This document shows positions 1 through 9,096 of a stretch of DNA of 64,000 bases, one piece after another. Source of the DNA: an uncultured Lachnospiraceae bacterium (GTDB lineage: Bacteria; Bacillota; Clostridia; Lachnospirales; Lachnospiraceae); assembly GCA_945929965.1 (NCBI GenBank), contig CAMEOT010000002.1, forward strand, positions 144,949-208,948, read 5' to 3'. Positions within the stretch are counted from its first letter, which is position 1; each line of letters starts with the position of its first letter. The notes below the pieces were generated by a model, which was not told where the DNA came from, searched no databases, and saw only the letters and a program-made list of their open reading frames with translations. The translations under genes were made by a program, and so were the position numbers.

Positions 1-704
1 TTACGTCCCTCACGTCCGATGATACGTCCCTTCATCTCGTCATTCGGTAACTGTACAACGGAAATTGTAGTCTCAGAGACATGATCTGCTGCACATCTCT
101 GTATTGCGTTAACCACATATTCCTTTGCCTTTTTGTCTGCTTCTTCTTTGGCCCGACTCTCCATTTCCTTGATCATCACGGCCGATTCATGTTTCACTTC
201 ATCTTCAACAATTTTCAATAAGTAGTCTTTTGCTTGTTCAGAGGTTAATCCGGAAATTCGTTCCAGTTCCTGCACACGCTGCTCATTCAGCTTGGAGACT
301 TCTTCCTTCATACGGTTGAGGGTTTCTTCTCTGGATGCTAAACTTGCTTCACGCTTCTCGATGGCATCTGCTTTCTTATCGATGTTCTCTTCCTTCTGCT
401 GAACTCTGCGCTCATACCGCTGAGCTTCCGCTCTGCGTTCCTTGATCTCTTTGTCCAGTTCATTCTTGGTACGAATGGACTCTTCCTTGACTTCCAGGAG
501 TGATTCACGCTTTTTGTTCTCCGCAGTTCTCAGAGCTTCATCAATAATCTCTCTTGCCTTCTCCTCCGCATTACCGATCGTACTCTCCGCATTATTCTTC
601 AGGCGGGAAGTAGTAACTTTGGCTGTGATCAGCACAGCTGCGATAACGGCTACGACAAGAACGATCGCAGAAACCACTAATACTATTACAATATTAGTGT
701 CCAC
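1..704 (-). CDS. rny: Ribonuclease Y, N-terminal part (cut by window edge)
   Basis: Membrane-anchored endoribonuclease that starts mRNA decay. The visible 234 residues show the family layout: a short N-terminal membrane helix rich in Ile/Val/Leu/Ala, then a long charged coiled coil (Glu/Lys/Arg-rich, about residues 30-190), then the start of the KH domain with the motif RIIGREGR at the window edge. The catalytic HD domain lies beyond position 1. The likely start is GTG at 704-702, preceded by GGAGG at 715-719; no ATG gives the membrane helix. It follows recX in the same direction, the usual clostridial order cinA-recA-recX-rny. Family identity is clear; the start codon is inferred. Confidence 0.93.
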   Translation of the reverse strand, partial: MDTNIVIVLVVSAIVLVVAVIAAVLITAKVTTSRLKNNAESTIGNAEEKAREIIDEALRTAENKKRESLLEVKEESIRTKNELDKEIKERRAEAQRYERRVQQKEENIDKKADAIEKREASLASREETLNRMKEEVSKLNEQRVQELERISGLTSEQAKDYLLKIVEDEVKHESAVMIKEMESRAKEEADKKAKEYVVNAIQRCAADHVSETTISVVQLPNDEMKGRIIGREGR

Positions 705-914
705 TACAGGAGCACCTCCTTATGAAATTTTCATTGTACATTTTGCTCCGACAATACAAATTATCGTTCATAATAGAATGCAATTTATGTACATTCTAAC
801 AAGCAATTCACAACAGTATTAGTGTAAACTGAAAATACTCCTCTGTCAAGTACAAGTCGCAATTACTCCAAAAATAGTTCCGATATCAAAACAATCTTTG
901 TGCATTATTCCACA

Positions 915-1547
915 TCACTGGAAATCATCGCCGTGCATGCCGCCGATCGCCTTACGAATTGCTTCCGCGGAGAAGCCCTTCCTTGCCAGAAAAGCATAGA
1001 TCTTCTGCCGTTCCTTCCAGTCCGTCTCGCCTTCCGGATCGTAATGCTTCTTACGAAGAAGCTCCCGGATCATGCTCTGTTCGTCCTGCTGTCCGCCGTT
1101 CTCTCTGTAGATCTGCCAGGCTTCTTCAATCGTTGCTGCCAGGATTCCCTTGCCCTGCAGATCCTGTTCGATTCGGCGTCTGCTGCGGCTGTTTTCATGA
1201 TAGGTAATATAGTCCACGGCATACCGCAGGTCATCAATATAATGAAAGCCTGCCACGTAATCAATTGCCTGTTCAATGATCCCCGGCGGATAAAAGCCCT
1301 GCTGCAGCTTCGTCCGAAGCTGCGATGTGGTGTATTCTCTCCCCTGCAGCAGATTCATGGCACGCAGCTTCACCCGCTTGGGAAGTACTTCCTCCATGAT
1401 GATCCGGTAGTCCTCTTCCTTTAACGGTTCGCCCTCTTTTATATGGTAGAGACGCAATTCGCCTTTGTATAATACAAAGGCGAATTCCTGGTCAATATAT
1501 ACTTTACTTCTCGATTTTGAAAGTTCCGTAACCTGTGTTACCAGCAT
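915..1547 (-). CDS. recX: RecX, regulator of RecA
   Basis: RecX-family protein of 210 residues that binds and modulates RecA filaments. The sequence shows the three-helix tandem repeats typical of the family, for example the stretch with LLQGREYTTSQLRTKL, then the YIDDLRYAVDYI segment followed by SRRRIEQDLQGKGI, and a C-terminal FLARKGFSAEAIRKAI. It begins only 4 bases after the recA stop, so the two are probably co-transcribed and share SOS control. Length is within the range for RecX. Confidence 0.93.
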   Translation of the reverse strand: MLVTQVTELSKSRSKVYIDQEFAFVLYKGELRLYHIKEGEPLKEEDYRIIMEEVLPKRVKLRAMNLLQGREYTTSQLRTKLQQGFYPPGIIEQAIDYVAGFHYIDDLRYAVDYITYHENSRSRRRIEQDLQGKGILAATIEEAWQIYRENGGQQDEQSMIRELLRKKHYDPEGETDWKERQKIYAFLARKGFSAEAIRKAIGGMHGDDFQ

Positions 1548-1551
1548 GAAT

Positions 1552-2580
1552 CTACTCTTCCTTCTCAGCTGCGGCAGTAGCGTCTGCCTTCAATCCGTAA
1601 TGCTCTCTAACCTTCTCGGCAATCTCATCGCAAATGGCGGGATTGTCCTTCAGATACTGCTTGGCATTCTCGCGCCCCTGTCCGATCTTGTTCCCTTCAT
1701 AGGCATACCATGCACCGGACTTTGCCACCACATCGCAGCTGGCTGCCAGATCCAGAATATCTCCTACCATGGAAATACCCTCACCGAACATGATATCAAA
1801 CTCTGCTTCCTTGAAAGGAGGTGCGATCTTATTCTTAACGACCTTAACGCGGGTACGGTTACCGATGACTTCACCGCCCTGCTTCAGTGCTTCGATTCTT
1901 CTGACATCCAGTCGTACGGAAGAATAGAACTTCAGCGCACGTCCACCGGTGGTCGTCTCCGGATTACCGAACATTACGCCCACCTTCTCACGCAGCTGGT
2001 TGATAAAGATAACGGTACAGTTGGACTTACTGATGACAGCGGTCAGCTTACGCAGTGCCTGTGACATCAGTCGTGCCTGTAAACCTACATGGCTGTCTCC
2101 CATGTCTCCGTCGATCTCCGCCTTCGGTACCAGTGCTGCTACAGAGTCTACTACAATAATATCAATGGCGCCGGAACGTACCATAGTCTCGGTGATCTCC
2201 AATGCCTGCTCACCGTTGTCCGGTTGGGAAATGTACAGATTGTCAATGTCTACGCCGATATTCTTCGCATAGACGGGATCTAAAGCATGCTCTGCATCGA
2301 TGAATCCGGCAATACCGCCTCTCTTCTGTACCTCTGCGATCATATGTAAGGTAACGGTGGTCTTACCACTGGATTCCGGTCCGTAGATCTCTATGATTCT
2401 TCCCTTGGGAATACCGCCCAGTCCCAATGCTATATCCAAACTTAAAGAACCGGTGGGAATGGTCTCCACATTCATCTGCGCCGTGGGATCTCCCAGCTTC
2501 ATTACCGCGCCCTTTCCGTACTGCTTCTCGATCTGGCTCAGTGCCGCGTCCAATGCTTTAAGCTTATCGTCTTTTTCCAT
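1552..2580 (-). CDS. recA: Recombinase RecA
   Basis: ATP-dependent strand-exchange protein of homologous recombination and co-protease for LexA cleavage. The 342-residue product has Walker [10 protein letters not shown] (about residues 67-75), the [11 protein letters not shown]alker B strand, the [23 protein letters not shown]2 region and an acidic C-terminus. The start chosen is ATG at 2580, preceded by GGAGA; a longer in-frame reading to 2655 would run back through the promoter and both LexA boxes and has no basis. First gene of a recA-recX pair with its own SOS promoter. Confidence 0.97.
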   Translation of the reverse strand: MEKDDKLKALDAALSQIEKQYGKGAVMKLGDPTAQMNVETIPTGSLSLDIALGLGGIPKGRIIEIYGPESSGKTTVTLHMIAEVQKRGGIAGFIDAEHALDPVYAKNIGVDIDNLYISQPDNGEQALEITETMVRSGAIDIIVVDSVAALVPKAEIDGDMGDSHVGLQARLMSQALRKLTAVISKSNCTVIFINQLREKVGVMFGNPETTTGGRALKFYSSVRLDVRRIEALKQGGEVIGNRTRVKVVKNKIAPPFKEAEFDIMFGEGISMVGDILDLAASCDVVAKSGAWYAYEGNKIGQGRENAKQYLKDNPAICDEIAEKVREHYGLKADATAAAEKEE

Positions 2581-2602
2581 GTTGGTCTCCTTTTCATTTA
2601 AG

Positions 2603-2614
2603 GAACAAATGTTC
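2603..2614 (-). promoter_or_regulatory. LexA (SOS) box downstream of recA -10
   Basis: GAAC-AAAT-GTTC, an exact match to the Gram-positive LexA core GAAC-N4-GTTC. It lies between the -10 hexamer and the recA start, so a bound repressor would block clearance or elongation. Confidence 0.88.
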
Positions 2615-2626
2615 TGCTTTTTATTT

Positions 2627-2655
2627 AGAATAAAACATTTGTTCGTATTTGTCAA
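2627..2655 (-). promoter_or_regulatory. recA promoter with a second LexA box in the spacer
   Basis: Minus strand: -35 TTGACA (2655-2650), 17-bp spacer, -10 TATTCT (2632-2627). The spacer contains GAAC-AAAT-GTTT (2644-2633), one mismatch from the LexA core. Its centre lies exactly 30 bp from that of the downstream box. Confidence 0.85.
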
Positions 2656-2920
2656 TGTCTATTTTTATTATACACGCTTTGTGTCCATTAAAACTCTCTC
2701 ATTCGCATTCCCCCTTATTTTTTTCCGATAATCGTCTGAAATTTTGGCGAATGCCTGAACTATCGATGATCAGAGATAAAAAGAGCTAAAAAAGATACAA
2801 AAAGAATGTACCACACATCCCCGCTTCCCGCAAGGACGCATGATACATTTCTTTTTTTTCGGCACTATCTACAATTTTTACCCCTCCGGTTTTGAGGGTA
2901 TCTCACAAATTAATTTTTTG
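2656..2920. other. recA-cinA intergenic region
   Basis: 265 bases without a convincing gene. A weak hairpin (CCCTC/GAGGG, about 2878-2899) just after the cinA stop may be a terminator, but its T-run is broken. Nothing else is supported. Confidence 0.4.
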
Positions 2921-4186
2921 TTACTTTTTACCAAAAGTAACCTTGCTGAAGTATTTCAGAATACAGCTGCGCATGAGAATCAGCGCTGCGGAGGTGGTTG
3001 CCTCTCTGATCTGGCTGCGGGTTCCGGAGAAATGATACTCCTTCACCGTAACCTCTCCCTTCACGCTGCATCCGATGTATACCAGCCCTACCGGCTTCTC
3101 CTCGGTTCCGCCGTCCGGGCCCGCGATGCCGGTCACAGCCACTGCCACATCCGACTTCATCAGCATTGCCGCTCCTTTTGCCATCTCACCGGCGGTTTTG
3201 CTGCTGACAGCACCGTATTTATCCAGTGTGCTCTTACGTACACCTAAGAATTTTCTCTTGGCTTTGTTCGAATAAGTTACCAGTCCCGCCTTATAGCATT
3301 CCGATACTCCGGGCACGTTGATGATCCTTGCGGCAATCATGCCGCCGGTGCAGGACTCTGCGGTGGTCACCTTCAGATCATTGGCAAGCAGCAGATCCGC
3401 CACTGCCATCTCCAGAGTGGTCTCTTCCTTCGTGCTGTAGATATCGGCTCCGAAGCGGGATTTTAATTCCTTCACTACGGGCTTGATGGCTTTTCCGGCT
3501 GCCTTGACATTTTCTCCGGAAGCAGTCACCCGGATATGTACTTCGCCTGTCTTGGCATAGGTGGCTATGGTAGGATTGGTCTGCTCATCGATCAGATCCT
3601 TCAGGGCATCCTCCACCTGGCTCTCCGGCACACCGCATACTTTCACGGTCTGGGAACAGATAATTCCGGGCGTCAGTGCTTCCAGATAAGGGAATACCTG
3701 CTGTTCAAACATGGGAATCATCTCCGCAGGAGGTCCCGGCAATAATATAATGCGGTTCCTCTCTGTCTCCAGGATAATGCCCGGTGCGGTTCCGTTCCCA
3801 TTGTCCAGCACTTTCGCTCCTTCGGGTATCATTGCCTGCTTCCAGTTATTCTCTGTCGGCTGTATGTCTTTTTCGGCGAAAAATTCTGCAATACGCTCCA
3901 TGCTGTGATCATCCACGGATAAATTCTTCCCGCAGACTTTTGCCACGGTCTCCTTGGTCAGATCATCTTCCGTGGGTCCCAGTCCGCCGGATAACAGGAT
4001 CACATCCGAGCGGTCCATGGCGCATTTCAGTACTCCGGCAAGTCTCTCTGCATTATCTCCCACCACTGTCTGGTAGTAGCAGTCCAGTCCGGCTCCCGCC
4101 AGCTTTTCCGCCAGATATGCCGCATTTGTATTCACAATGTTCCCCAGTAATATTTCGGTACCTACACAGATGATCTCCGCTGTCAT
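2921..4186 (-). CDS. cinA: CinA-family protein (molybdopterin-binding fold plus NMN deamidase domain)
   Basis: 421-residue two-domain CinA. The N-terminal MoaB/MogA-like domain carries TEILLGNIVNTNAAYLA and LSGGLGPTEDDLT; the C-terminal CinA domain carries TTAESCTGGMIAARIINVPG and VAVTGIAGPDGGTEEKPVGLV, the signature of nicotinamide-mononucleotide deamidase. The family takes part in pyridine nucleotide salvage and is often linked to competence or damage responses. Start ATG 4186 follows GGCGG; six further codons upstream are in frame but lack a ribosome site. It lies just ahead of recA, as in many Firmicutes, but a 340-base gap and a separate recA promoter argue against strict co-transcription. 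Confidence 0.94.
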   Translation of the reverse strand: MTAEIICVGTEILLGNIVNTNAAYLAEKLAGAGLDCYYQTVVGDNAERLAGVLKCAMDRSDVILLSGGLGPTEDDLTKETVAKVCGKNLSVDDHSMERIAEFFAEKDIQPTENNWKQAMIPEGAKVLDNGNGTAPGIILETERNRIILLPGPPAEMIPMFEQQVFPYLEALTPGIICSQTVKVCGVPESQVEDALKDLIDEQTNPTIATYAKTGEVHIRVTASGENVKAAGKAIKPVVKELKSRFGADIYSTKEETTLEMAVADLLLANDLKVTTAESCTGGMIAARIINVPGVSECYKAGLVTYSNKAKRKFLGVRKSTLDKYGAVSSKTAGEMAKGAAMLMKSDVAVAVTGIAGPDGGTEEKPVGLVYIGCSVKGEVTVKEYHFSGTRSQIREATTSAALILMRSCILKYFSKVTFGKK

Positions 4187-4278
4187 TTCTTTACCGCCTT
4201 TCACTACGTTACCTATTGTTCTGTCATTTTGTCCACAGACAGTATACTACACTTCGGAAGCTGAGAAAAGGGAATATT

Positions 4279-5724
4279 TTACTCCAATGTAAATTCCGAC
4301 AGGTCAAAGCTGCCCTCTCCACGGAATCTGAAATACAGTGGATACACTCCGGCAGGGATCTGCACCGGGATCGTAAGTGTCTCCCATTCTTCCGTATCTA
4401 TATCGCAGACACAGCTTCCCACCGCATTTTCCGGGAGCTTCTGCGCACATCCGCCTTCCTCATGACAGGTCACATACAGGGTTCCTTTTGCCTTCCCTCG
4501 CAGCTTCAGTTGAATGCTTTGCAGTGCTCCGCCTTCAAAATAGCGATATCCCACGATACAGCCGTTACTGATCCCGCGGATGTACTGTCCCGGCGGGCAC
4601 TCTCTGTCTTCCCCATCCTGGGTGATGCAGGCGATTCTGTCCTCTTTTGCCACGGTCTTTTCATAATATAATACACAGGCGATATAGGCGGGGTAAGTTC
4701 CGCTTCCCACAAGCCATCCGTCATTTAATCCGCAGCTGGTGACCTCTGCCTGGGCGATCCGACCCTGTGCATCGATGGTCACGGGCTCCGCCACGCCCTG
4801 TCTGCAGGAGGAGCTGTGGTTCGTATGTCTGTGGTCAAAAATATAATATCTGCCGTTTACTTCCACCAGTCCGCCGTGGGTATTGCCCATGACATAGCAG
4901 GGTTCCTCCTCAGAGTAACCGTTGATCCCCACATCCGAAGTGGAATGGATCCGTCCACCGTAGTGGAAATCCCCGTCTGGTCTGTCACTGATAAAATAAT
5001 GCAGACCTGTATTTCTCACGGAGTAGACCAGATAATAGCGCCCGTTTATTTTTCGCATGGAGGGTGCTTCAAAATAGACCGCTCCAACAGGAACCGGAGT
5101 CTCTCTGGTGATTGCAAGTATCGGACCTCTGCGCACCGTCAGCATGTCCTGCTCCAGTTCGTACATATGACATCCCACGAATTGCCTTCCTATACTGTCC
5201 ACCTCCCGGTTCGTGGGGCAGAATCCGGAATAGAGGTAGATCCGCCCGTCATCGTCGATGAAAATACTGGGGTCAAACTGGAAATATTCCTCTGCTGCCT
5301 CCCCCAGGATACGTCCGTCCGGATAGACCACATCCCCGAGATAGGTATAATGCCCTGCCGAGGTATCACAGACCGCCACAGAGATGATGGAGGAATCTGC
5401 GATGGAATAATATAGGTAGAATCTGCCATCCCTCCCCCGGATCACATCCGGTGCAAAGAGATAATACCGCCCGTTTTTCTCTGCCTTTTTATGTATTTCA
5501 TCCATGGGATGATCTGTGTGCCGGAAAATCACACCATCACACCGCCAGTCCGACAGATCTGACAACGGCGCCGACCAGCAGACATAATCATTCTCACAGT
5601 AAAAGGTGCCGCCGAAGCGGTCATGGCTTCCATAAATATAAAGCCGGTCTCCGAACACTCTCGGTTCTCCGTCCGGAATATATTCATAGCTGGGCAGGTA
5701 GGGATTAAAAATCTGTTTTTTCAT
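4279..5724 (-). CDS. GH43-family glycoside hydrolase with C-terminal beta-sandwich module
   Basis: 481 residues. The N-terminal five-bladed propeller starts FNPYLPSYEYIPDGEPRVFG. The expected GH43 triad can be read as Asp18 (PDGEP), Asp151 (FDPSIF) and Glu219 (FEAPS). The last 110 residues look like a carbohydrate-binding jelly-roll (SIQLKLRGKAKGTLYV, then PAGVYPLYFRFRGEG). No signal peptide, so it probably acts inside the cell on imported arabinoxylan oligosaccharides as an arabinofuranosidase or xylosidase; the exact specificity cannot be read. It starts 33 bases after the AraC gene, same strand, and is probably its operon partner. Confidence 0.87.
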   Translation of the reverse strand: MKKQIFNPYLPSYEYIPDGEPRVFGDRLYIYGSHDRFGGTFYCENDYVCWSAPLSDLSDWRCDGVIFRHTDHPMDEIHKKAEKNGRYYLFAPDVIRGRDGRFYLYYSIADSSIISVAVCDTSAGHYTYLGDVVYPDGRILGEAAEEYFQFDPSIFIDDDGRIYLYSGFCPTNREVDSIGRQFVGCHMYELEQDMLTVRRGPILAITRETPVPVGAVYFEAPSMRKINGRYYLVYSVRNTGLHYFISDRPDGDFHYGGRIHSTSDVGINGYSEEEPCYVMGNTHGGLVEVNGRYYIFDHRHTNHSSSCRQGVAEPVTIDAQGRIAQAEVTSCGLNDGWLVGSGTYPAYIACVLYYEKTVAKEDRIACITQDGEDRECPPGQYIRGISNGCIVGYRYFEGGALQSIQLKLRGKAKGTLYVTCHEEGGCAQKLPENAVGSCVCDIDTEEWETLTIPVQIPAGVYPLYFRFRGEGSFDLSEFTLE

Positions 5725-5757
5725 CGGTTTCTTTGCTTCCTTTCTGATCTTCCGCGT

Positions 5758-6606
5758 CTATTTTTTCCTGATTCCAGAGCTGATGCCGTATTTTTCATCG
5801 GTTCCTCTGTGACTTTTCTCCCGCCACTGGGTGGGCGTACATTCATACCGCTTCTGGAAACTGCGATGAAATGATCGCATGTTGGGGAATCCGCACTCGT
5901 AGCTGATCTCCGTCACGGTCTTACGGCTGTCCTTTAACAGATTGCACGCCAGGATCATCCGCTGTTGCGCTACATAGGAAGGAAACGAGATATTTAACTG
6001 GGAAGAGAATATATGTGACAGATAATAGGGGCTAATGCCCAGCTCCTTCGCCACCTTCTGTGCCGTCAGTTCCCCGGTAATATTGTCATTAATATATTGC
6101 AGAAGCTTCTGCGTGATGTTCAGATCCGAGGGCTTGTCCTTTTTGATCACCGGGATATTTTCATACATATCCGCAAGCAGTGCCATCAGCAGCCCCTTAT
6201 CCTGTCTGAACGGTCGCAGTTCCTTATGTAACCCGATGTCCGCCAGGATGTCTAACACCATCTGCCCGTATCGGCTGAGCATTCCTTTTTGAAAATAGGG
6301 AGATTCCATATCATAATAGTTAAGTTCTTTCTGAAATTCCCCGATGGAATCCATGTCCGCAATGATCAGGAGCATTCCCACATCTCCCACAGAGCTGTAG
6401 GAATGGATCTGGTTCGGATAGATCATCAGGCAATCTCCTGTGGTCAGGTGGTAGCTTTCTCCCGCCACCGTAGCATCCATCTCCCCCTCTGTCACATGGA
6501 CGAATTCCATATGCTTATGCAGATGGAACGGGAAGTTCGGGTGCCACCAGAAATGACAGTCATAGACCTTTTTTCTGCTCTCATAAAATGGTTTTACGGT
6601 GTTCAT
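5758..6606 (-). CDS. AraC-family transcriptional regulator with N-terminal cupin
   Basis: 282 residues. The N-terminal cupin has FHLHKHMEFVHVTEGEMD and GDCLMIYPNQIHSY, the usual sugar-sensing fold. The C-terminal double helix-turn-helix has AQKVAKELGISPYYLSHIFSS and TVTEISYECGFPNMRSFHRSFQKRYECTP. It is divergent from the GH3 gene across a 190-base shared control region and is followed by GH43, so it most likely activates both sides in response to a xylo-oligosaccharide-type inducer. Start ATG 6606 follows GGAGA. Confidence 0.92.
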   Translation of the reverse strand: MNTVKPFYESRKKVYDCHFWWHPNFPFHLHKHMEFVHVTEGEMDATVAGESYHLTTGDCLMIYPNQIHSYSSVGDVGMLLIIADMDSIGEFQKELNYYDMESPYFQKGMLSRYGQMVLDILADIGLHKELRPFRQDKGLLMALLADMYENIPVIKKDKPSDLNITQKLLQYINDNITGELTAQKVAKELGISPYYLSHIFSSQLNISFPSYVAQQRMILACNLLKDSRKTVTEISYECGFPNMRSFHRSFQKRYECTPTQWREKSHRGTDEKYGISSGIRKK

Positions 6607-6753
6607 ACGATCTCCTTCCGACGCTTATATATTCTACATACCATATTCTGTCACTGATTTCCACTGTTTTTCTCAAAAATAGCAATTTTTGTCCCATATG
6701 TAATTTCTTTTTGTCGTGCAGTTCACACATTTTTCACGTACAATAAGATCAAA

Positions 6754-6767
6754 TGAAAGCGGTACCA
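6754..6767 (+). promoter_or_regulatory. cre-like CcpA site before the GH3 gene
   Basis: TGAAAGCGGTACCA fits the cre consensus TGWAANCGNTNWCA at all positions but one (C for W at position 12). It lies 31 bases before the GH3 start, just after a possible -35/-10 pair (TTCACA, 16 bp, TAAGAT). This placement fits carbon catabolite repression. Confidence 0.6.
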
Positions 6768-6797
6768 ATCCTGAAACCATGAAAAATGAGGTACTTT

Positions 6798-8927
6798 ATG
6801 AATCGTACAGAAGCAAGAGAAAAAGCCGCCGCACTGGTGGCGAAAATGACAATAGAAGAAGCTGCATCACAGCTGCTGCACTCCTCTCCCGCGATTCCCC
6901 GTCTGAACGTTCCCGCCTATGACTGGTGGAGTGAAGCACTCCATGGTGTCGCCAGAGCCGGCACCGCTACCTGCTATCCGCAGGCAATCGGTCTAGGTGC
7001 AACTTTTGACCGTGATCTTCTGCAAAAAATTGCCGGTTCCATTGCACTGGAAGCCCGGGCAAAATATAACGCATATTCCCGTCTGGGGGATCGTACCCGT
7101 TACAAGGGTGTGACCATGTGGTCTCCCAACATTAATATTTTCCGTGATCCCCGCTGGGGACGAGGTCAGGAGACCTACGGAGAGGATCCCGTCCTTACTG
7201 CAACGCTTGGCTGTGCTTTTGTGAAAGGATTGCAGACGAAACGGGACGGTTACTTAACCACTGCCGCCTGTGCCAAACATTTTGCGGTGCACTCCGGTCC
7301 GGAAGCCCTGCGCCACAGCTTTGACGCCAAAGCTACGAAGAAGGATCTGTGGGAAACATATCTTCCCGCGTTTGAAGCCCTGGTGACCCAAGCAGATGTG
7401 GAAGCTGTCATGGGCGCTTACAACCGTACCAACGAGGAGCCCTGCTGTGCCCATTCCTATCTTATGGAAGAGGTTCTTCGCGGCAAATGGCATTTTGAAG
7501 GGCATTTCGTCTCCGATTGCTGGGCGATCCGGGATTTCCACGAAGGGCACCATGTGACTGCTTTCCCGGAAGATTCCGCTGCTCTCGCTCTGGAAAAAGG
7601 CTGCGACTTAAACTGTGGCTGTACCTATGAATATATTTTACAGGCTTATAAGCAGGGAAAAGTAAGTGAAGAAGAAATCCGCCGCAGTGCAGAAAGACTT
7701 TTCACCACCAGATATCTGCTGGGACTCTTTGACCACAGTACATTAGACGAGATTCCTTACAATGTGGTGGGCTGTAAGGAGCACCGGGAACTGGCATATC
7801 AGGCTGCTGTGGAGAGCTGTGTTCTGTTAAAAAATGACGGTACACTGCCCCTTTCCTTAAAGGATAAAAAGCGTGTGGCCGTCATCGGTCCCAACGCCGA
7901 CAGTCATGCCGCATTAGTCGGTAACTACAACGGTACCCCGCCCCGCTCCATCACTGTGTTGGAGGGAATTACAAGAATCTGTGAAGATACCGGCTGGGAT
8001 GTCAACTGCGCGGAAGGGTGTCTGCTTTATGATGATCCTTCTATTCGTAAGGTATTCCAAAATTACCGCATTCCCGAGGCTATGGCTTTAGCAGAGTCCT
8101 GTGACCTTGCCATCCTCTGCGTCGGTCTCGATGCAACCTTAGAAGGCGAGCAGGGCGATGCCGGCAATTCTTTTGCCAGCGGAGACAAACCGGATCTGCT
8201 GCTTCCTAAGATTCAGAGAGATCTGATAGAACAGGTACTTGCTACCGGCACTCCGGTGATCCTGGTCAATCTCGCCGGAAGCCCTATCGACTTATCCGCT
8301 TATGAGGATCAGGTGTCTGCGATCCTGCATGCCTGGTATCCCGGCGGCGAAGGTGGACGTGCCATTGCGGATATTCTGTTCGGCAGAGTATCTCCCGGTG
8401 GCAAACTGCCCCTTACCTTCTATTATAATGACAGTCCTCTTCCGGACATTACCGATTATCGCATGACCGGACGTACCTATCGCTATTTTGAAGGTAACCC
8501 CTGGAAGCCTTTCGGTTTCGGACTGACCTACGGGGAGCTGCAGATTACAGAAGCGAAAGTATCCAAGGTGGACTACACGAAAGAGATTCCCTCCGCACAG
8601 ATCACTCTGCACTGTCAGAACCCCACGGATCGTGACTTAAGTGATGTCATACAGGTCTATGTCCATGTGAATGGCTCCGCCAATGAAGTGCCGAATCACA
8701 AGCTGGCAGCCTTTGAACGGATCCGCCTGGAAGCCGGAGCAGACAAGGAATTGCGAATTGAAGTTCCCGCCGTGGCATTTACTACAGTAGATGATTCCGG
8801 TAATCGTAACTGCGATGGTACATCCGTTACATTATATGTAGGATTTGCCCAGCCGGATCTGACCGAAGAAGGTCAGAAGACCTATGAATACGGCAGAGGA
8901 CAGATCCTCGAGATCCCATTACACTGA
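6798..8927 (+). CDS. GH3 beta-xylosidase/beta-glucosidase
   Basis: 709-residue family 3 glycoside hydrolase. The TIM-barrel has NIFRDPRWGRGQETYGEDP, the AKHFAVHSG substrate motif and the nucleophile Asp240 in VSDCWAI. The second domain has VAVIGPNAD and YPGGEGGRAIADILFG, and a C-terminal fibronectin-III-like domain follows GFGLTYGE. The local wording (KLPLTFYYNDSPLPDITDYRMTGRTYRYF) resembles GH3 xylan 1,4-beta-xylosidases. No signal peptide: cytoplasmic. ATG 6798 is chosen over ATG 6786 because GAGGT lies 5 bases before it and the upstream ATG overlaps that site. Likely works with the GH43 enzymes to reduce oligosaccharides to monomers. Confidence 0.93.
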   Translation: MNRTEAREKAAALVAKMTIEEAASQLLHSSPAIPRLNVPAYDWWSEALHGVARAGTATCYPQAIGLGATFDRDLLQKIAGSIALEARAKYNAYSRLGDRTRYKGVTMWSPNINIFRDPRWGRGQETYGEDPVLTATLGCAFVKGLQTKRDGYLTTAACAKHFAVHSGPEALRHSFDAKATKKDLWETYLPAFEALVTQADVEAVMGAYNRTNEEPCCAHSYLMEEVLRGKWHFEGHFVSDCWAIRDFHEGHHVTAFPEDSAALALEKGCDLNCGCTYEYILQAYKQGKVSEEEIRRSAERLFTTRYLLGLFDHSTLDEIPYNVVGCKEHRELAYQAAVESCVLLKNDGTLPLSLKDKKRVAVIGPNADSHAALVGNYNGTPPRSITVLEGITRICEDTGWDVNCAEGCLLYDDPSIRKVFQNYRIPEAMALAESCDLAILCVGLDATLEGEQGDAGNSFASGDKPDLLLPKIQRDLIEQVLATGTPVILVNLAGSPIDLSAYEDQVSAILHAWYPGGEGGRAIADILFGRVSPGGKLPLTFYYNDSPLPDITDYRMTGRTYRYFEGNPWKPFGFGLTYGELQITEAKVSKVDYTKEIPSAQITLHCQNPTDRDLSDVIQVYVHVNGSANEVPNHKLAAFERIRLEAGADKELRIEVPAVAFTTVDDSGNRNCDGTSVTLYVGFAQPDLTEEGQKTYEYGRGQILEIPLH

Positions 8928-8970
8928 GCACTATGGTGGTAAGCCATTTGCTATAGAGAGATGTATTTTT

Positions 8971-9091
8971 AAAACAAGAAGGATAAATCCTCTCCTCGAC
9001 ATAGAGGTCTGGATTTTCCTTCGGAAAACAAGGAGGATAAATCCTCTCCTCGACATAGAGGCTCGGATTTTCCTTCGGAAAACAAGGAGGA
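8971..9091 (+). repeat. 54-bp tandem repeat (two copies plus a partial) before the binding-protein gene
   Basis: Copy 1 is 8971-9024, copy 2 is 9025-9078, and a third partial copy from 9079 supplies the AAGGAGG ribosome site used by the next gene. The copies differ at very few positions. Each holds GAGGAT-AA-ATCCTC and TTTTCC-TTC-GGAAAA hairpins, so the mRNA between GH3 and the lipoprotein gene would fold into a string of stem-loops carrying duplicate, mostly buried, Shine-Dalgarno sequences. Confidence 0.9.
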
Positions 9092-9096
9092 TTACA

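Noticed and set aside
442..822. 126-residue plus frame overlapping rny
   Set aside because: Antisense shadow of the RNase Y coiled coil and leader; no ribosome site.
2878..2899. Firm cinA terminator
   Set aside because: Only about five to seven pairs and an interrupted T-run; noted as weak only.
8971..9091. CRISPR-like array
   Set aside because: Units are contiguous direct repeats without unique spacers and no cas genes are present.
8884..9096. In-frame 71-residue N-terminal extension of the binding lipoprotein
   Set aside because: It translates the tandem repeats, overlaps the GH3 end, and would bury the signal peptide; a consensus ribosome site and ATG exist at 9097.
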